DNA of 19,004 nt from DASYHS01 sp035998295 (GTDB lineage: Bacteria > Pseudomonadota > Alphaproteobacteria > Azospirillales > Azospirillaceae): positions 1-19,004 of the forward strand of contig NZ_DASYHS010000186.1 in assembly GCF_035998295.1 (NCBI RefSeq). The letters run 5' to 3'. A program made the position numbers and the translations under genes. This document shows, in pieces, positions 13,407-19,004 of this stretch. The notes beneath the pieces were generated by a model, which did no database searches, was not told where the DNA came from, and was given only the letters and a program-made list of their open reading frames with translations. Position 1 is the first letter of the stretch. Every line of letters starts with the position of its first letter.

Positions 13407-13420
13407 TCCGCAGACCTGAT
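13395..13420. repeat. Perfect 13-base tandem duplication across the bufA1 stop codon
   Basis: CCGCAGACCTGAT occurs twice in direct succession (13395-13407 and 13408-13420). The first copy encodes the final PQT and contains the TGA stop; the second is non-coding and shifts to another frame. It leads straight into the 13422-13454 hairpin. It looks like a recent slippage event without effect on the protein. Confidence 0.8.
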
Positions 13421-13421
13421 T

Positions 13422-13454
13422 GCGGGGGAGGCCCGGCCGCCGGGCCTTCCCCGC
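13422..13454 (+). promoter_or_regulatory. Strong stem-loop between bufA1 and bufB
   Basis: The arms GCGGGGGAGGCCCGG (13422-13436) and CCGGGCCTTCCCCGC (13440-13454) pair over 15 positions with one G-U pair, around a three-base CCG loop. No T run follows, so transcription can probably continue into bufB, whose GAGGA ribosome-binding site starts ten bases later. The likely role is to keep precursor mRNA more abundant or stable than the enzyme mRNA. Confidence 0.65.
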
Positions 13455-13475
13455 CGCACCGCCGAGGACCCGCCC

Positions 13476-14354
13476 ATGCCCCTCGCCAGCAATAGCCCCG
13501 TGTGCGCCCGCCTGCCGCAGCGCGCCGGCCTCGGCCTCAAGCCCGGGCACTACCGCCGCATCCTCGACGACCGGCCCGATGTCGGCTTCTTCGAGGTCCA
13601 TGCCGAGAACTACATGGGGGCCGGCGGCCCGCCGCACCGGTTCCTGGAGGAGATCCGGGCGCTGTACCCGCTGTCGCTGCACGGCGTCGGCCTGTCGATC
13701 GGCGGCGCCCATCCGCCCGACCGCCGGCATCTCGCCCGCCTGCGCGCGCTGGTCGAGCGCTACCGCCCGCAGTCCTTCTCCGAGCACCTCGCCTGGTCGA
13801 GCCACGGTGCCGGCTACCTCCCCGACCTGCTGCCGCTGCCCTACACGCAGGAGACGCTCGACCGCGTCTGCGCGCATGTCGACGCGGTCCAGCAGGCCGT
13901 CGGCGCGCGCCTGCTGCTCGAGAACCCGTCGGCCTACGTCCTGCTCGCGGACAGCCGCATCGACGAGGCCGACTTCCTGCACGACGTGGCGCGGCGCACG
14001 GGCTGCGGGCTGCTCCTCGACGTCAACAACGTGATGGTCTCGGCCGTCAATTGCGGCTTCGGCCCCGCCGCCTATGTCGACCGCTTTCCGGTACACCTCG
14101 TCGGCGAGATCCATCTCGCGGGCTACGACGAGACCGTGGACGGCGCCGGCGACCGGCTGCTGATCGACGCCCACGGCTCGGCCGTACGGCCGGACGTGTT
14201 CGATCTCTACCGCCGCGCGCTGCGCCGCACCGGCCCGACGGCGACGCTGATCGAATGGGACAACCACGTGCCCGGCCTCGACACGCTCCTCGCCGAGGCG
14301 TCCCGCATCGACGATGCGATCGCCGCCGCCGCCGTTACACGGAGTGCGGCATGA
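13476..14354 (+). CDS. bufB1: MNIO-family RiPP-modifying enzyme BufB (DUF692)
   Basis: The 292-residue TIM-barrel enzyme belongs to the multinuclear non-heme iron-dependent oxidase family. Metal-ligand and active-site regions can be read in order: FEVHAENYMG (39-48), SLHGVGLSIGG (H69), FSEHLAWS (H104), LLLENPSAY (E149), LLDVNNV (D182), GEIHLAGY (H218), DAHGS (D236, H238) and LIEWDNHVP. MNIOs oxidatively remodel cysteine residues of a precursor peptide; here the substrate must be BufA1, 70 bases upstream. GAGGA (13464-13468) precedes ATG 13476 by seven bases. It overlaps bufC by four bases (ATGA). It is of normal length with all expected ligands present. Confidence 0.93.
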   Translation: MPLASNSPVCARLPQRAGLGLKPGHYRRILDDRPDVGFFEVHAENYMGAGGPPHRFLEEIRALYPLSLHGVGLSIGGAHPPDRRHLARLRALVERYRPQSFSEHLAWSSHGAGYLPDLLPLPYTQETLDRVCAHVDAVQQAVGARLLLENPSAYVLLADSRIDEADFLHDVARRTGCGLLLDVNNVMVSAVNCGFGPAAYVDRFPVHLVGEIHLAGYDETVDGAGDRLLIDAHGSAVRPDVFDLYRRALRRTGPTATLIEWDNHVPGLDTLLAEASRIDDAIAAAAVTRSAA

Positions 14355-15142
14355 CCGGCCATTGCGCGGCCAAGGCCGCCTTCGCCGCCGCGCTGCTCGA
14401 CCCGGCCCTTCCCGTTCCGGCCGGCGTCGTGTCGCCGCGCGGGACCCCGGACGCCGCCCGCTTCGCGGTCCACCGCAACAACGTCTTCGTGGCGCTCGTC
14501 GCGGCGCTCGAGGCCCGCTTCCCGGTGACGGCGCGGCTGGTCGGCGACGCGTTCTTCCGCGCGATGGCGCGCCTTCACGCCGACGCCCGCAAGCCGTCCT
14601 CGCCGCTGATGTTCGAGTACGGGGGCGGCTTTCCCGATTTCATCGCCGGCTTCCCCCCGGCCCGCGGCCTGCCCTATCTGGCCGACGTGGCCCGGCTGGA
14701 GGTCGCCTGGTCGCGCGCCTACCATGCCGCGGAGGCCGAGCCGCTGGCCCTCGAGGCGCTGTCGGTCGGCCCGCCCGAGGCGCTGCTGCTCGACCGTCTG
14801 GCCGCCCACCCCGCCGCCGCCCTCGTGACGTCGGCGCACCCGATCGGCTCGATCTGGTCCGCGCACCAGGGCCCGACGGTGGCCCCCGTCGCCGATTGGC
14901 GCCCGGAGGCCGTGCTGGTCACCCGGCCGGCCGCCACGGTGCAGCTCCACATCCTGCCGCCCGGCGACGCGCCGTTCGCCGCCGCGCTGCTGGCCGGCGC
15001 TACCATTGGCGCCGCGGCCGAGGCCGCCCTGGCCGGCGCAGCCGGCGACGGCGGTTTCGATCCCGGCCGCGCCCTCGTCGGCCTGGTCCGCACCGGCGCC
15101 TTCACCGCCCGGCAAACCGCGACCGAAAGGACTTCGCCATGA
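14351..15142 (+). CDS. bufC1: BufC, DUF2063 (HvfC-type) partner of the MNIO enzyme
   Basis: The 263-residue protein begins with the DUF2063 domain: FAAALLDPALPVPAG, RFAVHRNNVFVALVAALEAR, FPVTARLVGDAFFRAMARLH and GLPYLADVARLEVAWSRAYH. A C-terminal domain follows in which SAHPIGSIWSAHQG and VLVTRPAATVQLHILPPGDA match the usual family pattern. DUF2063 proteins bind the precursor's leader and deliver it to the MNIO partner. Translation is coupled on both sides: it overlaps bufB at its start and doxX at its end, each by ATGA. The ATG at 14351 is fixed by the overlap and by the domain beginning. Confidence 0.9.
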   Translation: MTGHCAAKAAFAAALLDPALPVPAGVVSPRGTPDAARFAVHRNNVFVALVAALEARFPVTARLVGDAFFRAMARLHADARKPSSPLMFEYGGGFPDFIAGFPPARGLPYLADVARLEVAWSRAYHAAEAEPLALEALSVGPPEALLLDRLAAHPAAALVTSAHPIGSIWSAHQGPTVAPVADWRPEAVLVTRPAATVQLHILPPGDAPFAAALLAGATIGAAAEAALAGAAGDGGFDPGRALVGLVRTGAFTARQTATERTSP

Positions 15143-15645
15143 CCGACCATGCCCCTGGAACGGCCGACGGGACCGCCGGCGGGGACGCCCCCATCCTCGC
15201 GCGGCTGTTCCACCAGGCCGACCGGCTGCTCGCCGCGGTGCCGGCCGACCTGCCGCTGCTGGCGCTGCGCTTCGCGCTCGCCGTCCCGTTCTTCAAGTCC
15301 GGCCTGACCAAGTGGGACGGCTTTCTCCAGCTCTCCGCCGGCGCGCATTACCTGTTCACGCAGGAGTTCAAGCTGCACCTCTTCGGTGCCGCCTACCCCT
15401 ATCCTGCGCCGCTGGCCATGGCCTATCTGGCCGGTCTGGCGGAGATCGTGCTGCCGGTCCTGCTCGTGCTGGGCCTTGCGACCCGCCTGTCCGCCCTCGG
15501 CCTGCTGGCGATGACGGCCGTGATCCAGCTCACCATCCCCGAGGGCTGGGCGAACTTCCACCTGCCCTGGGCGGCCATGGCGCTGGCGCTACTGGTCCAT
15601 GGGGGCGGACGCCTGTCCGCCGACCGGTTCGTCCTCCGGTCCTGA
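15139..15645 (+). CDS. DoxX-family membrane protein
   Basis: The 168-residue protein has four predicted membrane helices: ADLPLLALRFALAVPFFKSG, LAMAYLAGLAEIVLPVLLVL, LSALGLLAMTAVIQLTI and LPWAAMALALLVHGGG. The first helix ends in the DoxX motif FFKSGLTKWDGF. AAAGGA lies seven bases before ATG 15139. DoxX proteins are frequent last genes of bufferin and other MNIO operons, and are thought to serve redox or quinone-linked functions in the membrane. Their exact part in the pathway is unsettled. The last 57 bases are antisense to the 3' end of the converging regulator gene, and a TTCG hairpin follows the stop. Confidence 0.88.
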   Translation: MTDHAPGTADGTAGGDAPILARLFHQADRLLAAVPADLPLLALRFALAVPFFKSGLTKWDGFLQLSAGAHYLFTQEFKLHLFGAAYPYPAPLAMAYLAGLAEIVLPVLLVLGLATRLSALGLLAMTAVIQLTIPEGWANFHLPWAAMALALLVHGGGRLSADRFVLRS

Positions 15646-16290
15646 GGACGGGGCTTCGGCCCCGTTCCCCGAACCCGGGGCCGACACCGGTGCCGCGACG
15701 CCGCTGCACACCACCAGGATGCGCGCGTCGCCGTCCCCGGCGGACGCGTAGAGATGGCCGCGGCGGCTATCGAAATAGATGCTCTCGCCGCGCTCCAGGA
15801 CGACCGGTTCCATGTCCTCCAGACGCACCGTGACCCGGCCCTCGACGACGAACAGGAACTCCTCGCCGGGATGGCTGACGAAACGCTCGAAGCGCATCGT
15901 CTCGAACGGGCGCAGGGTGCCCATCATCGGCGTCATCGCCTTGCGCCAGAGCTCCGGGAACAGCATCTCGTAGACGTAGTTCTCCGTCTCGTGCAGGCGG
16001 AACTCGCCCGTGCGGGCGACGGCCACGCCGCCGGGGCGGAACCGGTCGCCGCGCTCCGAGAACAGCTCGCCCATATCGACGCCCAGGCCCTCGGCGAGCT
16101 GGCTGAAGCGGTCGTAGGTGACCGCCATCACCCCCCGCTCGATCTTCGAGACCGTCGAGATGGCGAGGCCCGAGCGTTCGGCGACCTCGGCCAGCGTCAG
16201 TCCCAGGTCTCGCCGGATCTTGCGCAGCCGCTCGCCCATCCGGATGCGGCGGCTGGCGCTGCCGTCCGCTGTTCTCGCCGTTTCGCCCAT
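15589..16290 (-). CDS. XRE-family regulator with C-terminal cupin domain
   Basis: The 233-residue protein has an XRE helix-turn-helix at about 18-75 (MGERLRKIRRDLGLTLAEVA, ERSGLAISTVSKIERG), then a cupin domain at about 125-195 (SHPGEEFLFVVEGRVTVRLE, ERGESIYFDSRRGHLYAS). This is the PuuR-like group, which senses amino acids, amines or related solutes. I chose ATG 16290; the upstream ribosome-binding site is only AGG, and ATG 16239 is possible. The C-terminal 30 residues are Pro/Gly/Ala-rich and are encoded across the tail of doxX. It diverges from the flavoenzyme/TRAP operon and probably represses both directions through the palindromes at 16330-16368. Confidence 0.92.
   Translation of the reverse strand: MGETARTADGSASRRIRMGERLRKIRRDLGLTLAEVAERSGLAISTVSKIERGVMAVTYDRFSQLAEGLGVDMGELFSERGDRFRPGGVAVARTGEFRLHETENYVYEMLFPELWRKAMTPMMGTLRPFETMRFERFVSHPGEEFLFVVEGRVTVRLEDMEPVVLERGESIYFDSRRGHLYASAGDGDARILVVCSGVAAPVSAPGSGNGAEAPSSGPEDEPVGGQASAPMDQ
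15648..15665 (+). terminator. TTCG-loop hairpin after doxX
   Basis: Three bases after the doxX stop, ACGGGGC-TTCG-GCCCCGT forms a seven-bp perfect stem closed by the very stable C(UUCG)G tetraloop, extendable by two more pairs. Only TT precedes CCCC, so it is a weak classical terminator, but it is correctly placed to end the buf operon. It lies inside the coding sequence of the converging regulator. Confidence 0.5.
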
Positions 16291-16329
16291 GGAACGGAAC
16301 CTAGGGCCGGCCGCCGCCACCGTCCACAA

Positions 16330-16368
16330 TTTTCCGATGCGAAAAACGATGTTTTCCGATCGGAAAAC
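16330..16368. promoter_or_regulatory. Two operator sites for the XRE-cupin regulator
   Basis: GTTTTCCGATCGGAAAAC (16351-16368) is a perfect 18-base palindrome. The 16 bases TTTTCCGATGCGAAAA (16330-16345) match its inner part except that two central-right bases are swapped. The two copies start 22 bases apart, about two helical turns, so dimers would bind the same face of the DNA. The sites lie in the 166-base region between the divergent regulator (start 16290) and flavoenzyme (start near 16457). A weak -10-like CTACGG (16374-16379) follows. Assignment to the adjacent regulator is inferred. Confidence 0.68.
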
Positions 16369-16426
16369 CTTTGCTACGGTCTCTCAGGAATGCGGTACGA
16401 CGGCATGAACAGCGGGTAGGCGGGCA

Positions 16427-16456
16427 GTGGGCGGGCAGGCAGTGGGCGGGCAGGCA
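16427..16456. repeat. Two tandem 15-base repeats creating three in-frame GTG starts
   Basis: GTGGGCGGGCAGGCA occurs twice (16427-16441, 16442-16456) and is followed by a third GTG at 16457; an incomplete copy lies just upstream. Because the unit is 15 bases, all three GTG codons are in frame and encode repeated VGGQA ahead of the flavoenzyme. Copy-number change would add or remove start codons without breaking the gene. Confidence 0.75.
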
Positions 16457-17590
16457 GTGGAAACCTTCGACGTCGCGGTCATCGGCGCCGGCATCGCCGG
16501 CGCCTCGGTCGCGAGCGAGTTGAGCGCGTCGCATCGCGTCGCGCTGCTGGAGCGCGAGGACCAGCCCGGCTATCACACCACCGGGCGCTCCGCCGCGCTG
16601 TTCTCGGAGACCTACGGCCCGCCGGTCATCCGCGCGCTGTCGCGCGCGTCCAGCGGCTTCTACGGCGCCCCGCCCCCGGGCTTCGGCGACGCCCCGCTGC
16701 TGACGCCGCGCGGCGTGCTCCTGATCGCGCGCGAGGACCAGCTCGCGCATGCCGACGAGATGATGGCGGAGGTCGCCGCGGGATCGCCGGTGTCGCGGCT
16801 GGACGCCGCCCGGACCCTGGCGATGATGCCTCTGCTGCGGGCCGGCTACGTCGCCGGCGCGGTGTTCGAGCCGGGTGCCCGCGACATCGACGTCCATGCG
16901 CTGCACCAGGGGGGCTATCTCCGCCAGTTCCGCGCCCGGGGCGGCGTGCTGAGGACGCGGTGCGAGCTGCTGGCGCTGGAACGGTCCGGCGCCGGCTGGG
17001 CGCTGCGCACGTCCGGCGGCACGATCCGCGCCGAAGTCGTCGTCGACGCGGCCGGGGCCTGGGCGGACGAGGTCGCGGCCATGGCCGGGGTGCCGCGGAT
17101 CGGCCTGGTGCCGAAGCGGCGCACCGCCCTGGTCGTGTCCGCCCCCGGCGGCGCCGTCCCCCATGGCTGGCCGATGGTCGTGGACATCGATGAGCAGTTC
17201 TACCTGAAGCCGGACGCCGGCCGGCTGCTGATCTCGCCGGCCGACGAGACCCCCTCGCCGCCCTGCGACGCGCAGCCGGAGGAGATCGACGTCGCGATCT
17301 GCATCGACCGGATCGAGCGCGCCTTCGACATCACGGTCGGGCGCATCGAGAACAAATGGGCCGGACTCAGGTCCTTCGTCGCGGACAAGACGCCGGTCGC
17401 GGGCTTCGATCCCGGCGCGCCGGGGTTCTTCTGGCTCGCGGGGCAAGGCGGGTACGGCATCCAGACCGCCCCCGCGCTGGCGCGCACCGCCGCCGCCATG
17501 ATCCGGGGCGAGCCGATCCCGCCGGACGTCGCCGACCAGGGCGTGAGCGCCGCGGCGCTGTCGCCGCAACGGCTGGGCCGCGCGGCATGA
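16457..17590 (+). CDS. FAD-dependent D-amino-acid dehydrogenase-like enzyme (DauA/DADH type)
   Basis: With GTG 16457 as start the protein has 377 residues and aligns from memory without gaps to Pseudomonas D-arginine dehydrogenase (375 residues). The FAD motif VIGAGIAGAS is at 8-17, then GYHTTGRSAA (38-47). Residues Y53, R222, Y249, G303, R305 and Q336 are in place; R222 and R305 clamp the substrate carboxylate in that enzyme. Differences are L48 for His, S50 for Thr and V87 for Glu, the last being the residue that meets the guanidinium. It should oxidise a D-amino acid or related amine to the imino acid and pass electrons to the respiratory chain, but probably not a basic substrate. Earlier in-frame GTGs at 16427 and 16442 are alternatives. 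It overlaps the TRAP permease gene by four bases. Confidence 0.88.
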   Translation: METFDVAVIGAGIAGASVASELSASHRVALLEREDQPGYHTTGRSAALFSETYGPPVIRALSRASSGFYGAPPPGFGDAPLLTPRGVLLIAREDQLAHADEMMAEVAAGSPVSRLDAARTLAMMPLLRAGYVAGAVFEPGARDIDVHALHQGGYLRQFRARGGVLRTRCELLALERSGAGWALRTSGGTIRAEVVVDAAGAWADEVAAMAGVPRIGLVPKRRTALVVSAPGGAVPHGWPMVVDIDEQFYLKPDAGRLLISPADETPSPPCDAQPEEIDVAICIDRIERAFDITVGRIENKWAGLRSFVADKTPVAGFDPGAPGFFWLAGQGGYGIQTAPALARTAAAMIRGEPIPPDVADQGVSAAALSPQRLGRAA

Positions 17591-18876
17591 TCTGGGCGGT
17601 CCCCCTCGTCGCCCTCCTGCTGCTTCTCTCGGGCCTGGCACTCGCCTACGTCATCGGGGCGGCGGCGGTCCTGGCCTATCTCGCGACTGACAACGCCCGC
17701 TACCTCGCCGTCCTGCCGCAGCAGATCTTCTCCAAGATCGATGTCTTCGCGCTGATGGCGATGCCGCTGTTCATCCTCGCCGGCGAGATGATGAACCGCG
17801 GCGGCGTGACCCGGGTGCTGATCGAGCTGTCCATGTCGCTGGTCGGCCGGCTGCGCGGCGGCCTCGGCCACGTCAACATCATGACCAGCGTCTTCTTCGC
17901 CGGCATCTCCGGCTCGGCGGTGGCCGACGCGGCGGCGCTGTCCAACACCCTCGTGCCGGCGATGCGCGATCGCGGCTACACCACCACCTACGCCTGCGCG
18001 GTGACCGCAGCGTCCTCGATCATCGGGCCGATCATCCCCCCGTCCATCATCCTGATCTTCTACGGGGCGCTGATGGGGACGTCGGTGACCGCCCTTTTCC
18101 TCGCCGGTATCCTGCCGGGCCTGCTGCTCGCCACCGTGCTCTTCGCCGTCAACGCCTTCTACGCCTGGCGGGACGATCACCCGAAGCTCTCGCGCGCCGA
18201 CACGCCGCCGCTCGGCCCGACCCTCCTCAGGTCGGCGCCCGCGCTGCTGATCCCGCTGGTGATCGTCGGCGGCATCGTGCTCGGCTGGATGACGCCGACC
18301 GAGGCCGCGGCCGTGGCCGTGCTGGCAGCGCTCGGCGCCGGCGCCTTCTACGACGGCCTGACCGCGCGCGGCCTGGTCGACGGCCTCCGGCGGACGGCCG
18401 TGCTGTCCGGGGCGATCTTCATGCTGATCACCAGCGTCGCGGCGCTCGGCCATCTCGGCGCGCTGGAGAGGCTGCCCGAAGGCATCGCCGCGCTCGTGAC
18501 CGATCTCGGCCTGGGGCCGGTCGAGTTCATGATCGTGATGAACCTCGTCTTCCTGGCCGCCGGCATGGTCCTCGACGTGCCGGTGGCGCTGGCGCTGCTG
18601 GTGCCGCTGCTGGCCCCGGTCGCGATCGCCCAGGGCGCCGACCCGGTCCATCTCGGCATCGTACTGTGCTTCAACCTGTGCATCGGGCTGATCTCGCCGC
18701 CGCTCGGCGGCTGCCTGCTGGTCGTCGCGGCGGTGGCGAAGATCGACTACTGGCGCCTCGCGCGGGCGGTGATCCCGTTCGTGCTGGCGGAGATTGTCGT
18801 GCTCGGGCTGCTGGCCGCCTTCCCCGCGATCAGCCTCACCCTTCCGCGCGCCTTCGGCTTCGCCGCGGGAAGCTGA
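17587..18876 (+). CDS. dctM: TRAP transporter large permease (DctM), second system
   Basis: The 429-residue membrane protein of the DctM family shows FALMAMPLFILAGEMMNRGG, HVNIMTSVFFAGISGSAVAD, a conserved IIGPIIPPSIILIFYGALMG, WMTPTEAAAVAVLAALGAG and a C-terminal LCIGLISPPLGGCLLVVAAV. It resembles the canonical C4-dicarboxylate-type permeases more closely than the DctM at 6504-7844 does. The start ATG 17587 overlaps the flavoenzyme stop (ATGA), so uptake and oxidation are translationally coupled. No dctQ gene precedes it; the small permease must be further downstream, outside the window, or elsewhere. Confidence 0.95.
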   Translation: MIWAVPLVALLLLLSGLALAYVIGAAAVLAYLATDNARYLAVLPQQIFSKIDVFALMAMPLFILAGEMMNRGGVTRVLIELSMSLVGRLRGGLGHVNIMTSVFFAGISGSAVADAAALSNTLVPAMRDRGYTTTYACAVTAASSIIGPIIPPSIILIFYGALMGTSVTALFLAGILPGLLLATVLFAVNAFYAWRDDHPKLSRADTPPLGPTLLRSAPALLIPLVIVGGIVLGWMTPTEAAAVAVLAALGAGAFYDGLTARGLVDGLRRTAVLSGAIFMLITSVAALGHLGALERLPEGIAALVTDLGLGPVEFMIVMNLVFLAAGMVLDVPVALALLVPLLAPVAIAQGADPVHLGIVLCFNLCIGLISPPLGGCLLVVAAVAKIDYWRLARAVIPFVLAEIVVLGLLAAFPAISLTLPRAFGFAAGS

Positions 18877-18900
18877 CCATCCAACAGGAGGTTTAGGACC

Positions 18901-19004
18901 ATGAAGGCACTCGAACTGGCAGTCGTGGCGGCCCTGGCCGCGACATTCGCCGCCGGCCCGGCGGCGGCCCAGGTGAAGGTGGCGCTCGACAGCCCGCCGG
19001 ACCT
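18901..19004 (+). CDS. dctP: TRAP transporter solute-binding protein (DctP), 5' part only
   Basis: The first 34 codons are visible before the window ends. They encode a signal peptide (MKALELAVVAALAATFAAGP, then AAAQ, cleavage near residue 23) followed by VKVALDSPPD, a start often seen in TRAP binding proteins. AGGAGG (18886-18891) lies nine bases before ATG 18901, a stronger site than those of its upstream neighbours, which suits a protein needed in excess. It begins 24 bases after the dctM stop. Family assignment rests mainly on context. Confidence 0.75.
   Translation, partial: MKALELAVVAALAATFAAGPAAAQVKVALDSPPD

Noticed and set aside
13023..14267. Extension of the sigma factor to a 616-residue protein
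   Set aside because: The extra region is antisense to bufA1 and bufB, which are firmly identified.
16390..16419. Nine-codon leader peptide (MRYDGMNSG) before the flavoenzyme
   Set aside because: No ribosome-binding site, no run of regulatory codons and no attenuator-type hairpin; probably chance.

Overview
The window is very GC-rich, densely coded chromosomal DNA from a Gram-negative bacterium. The gene content (two TRAP transporter loci, a SigF/NrsF-type sigma/anti-sigma pair, a bufferin operon, GlxA, IclR and XRE-cupin regulators) points to an alphaproteobacterium, perhaps of the Rhodospirillales type. The taxon is an inference from gene content only. I found no rRNA, tRNA, CRISPR array or phage module. 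The only mobile DNA is one decayed insertion-sequence end.

Layout. (1) 1-311: 5' part of an unrecognised minus-strand gene with a good sigma70-type promoter. (2) 453-2108: an AAC(3)-family N-acetyltransferase, then an IclR regulator. (3) 2145-7844: a catabolic and uptake module. A KstD/fumarate-reductase-like flavoprotein and an SDR dehydrogenase on the minus strand diverge from a complete tripartite TRAP operon (dctP-dctQ-dctM). The 143-base divergent region holds a perfect 8+8 inverted repeat over the -35 box of the TRAP promoter, a likely site for the nearby IclR protein. A strong stem-loop separates dctP from dctQ. (4) 7845-8303: a scar in which the left end of an IS701-like element, with the first ~55 codons of its transposase, is joined to the 3' end of a SnoaL/NTF2-like gene. 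(5) 8349-10619: a minus-strand cupin, GNAT acetyltransferase and methyltransferase, divergent from a GlxA-type AraC regulator (10737-11774).

(6) 11782-15645 is the most distinctive region: a metal-stress RiPP locus. An ECF sigma factor and its NrsF (DUF1109) anti-sigma factor diverge from a four-gene operon: bufferin precursor BufA1 (DUF2282, four core cysteines), MNIO enzyme BufB (DUF692), partner BufC (DUF2063) and a DoxX membrane protein. A GTAA-N18-CGAA promoter resembling the Caulobacter SigF consensus lies before bufA1. A G+C-rich hairpin separates bufA1 from bufB, and a TTCG-loop hairpin follows doxX. The family is known, so the system is not new in kind, but all its parts and probable control signals can be read here.

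(7) 15589-19004: an XRE-cupin regulator diverges from a D-arginine-dehydrogenase-like flavoenzyme, a second TRAP large permease and the start of a second TRAP binding protein. Two near-identical operators one 22-base step apart, one of them a perfect 18-base palindrome, sit between them. The flavoenzyme keeps the alpha-amino-acid-binding residues of the Pseudomonas enzyme but lacks the glutamate that reads the arginine side chain, so this module probably imports and oxidises a different D-amino acid or amine.
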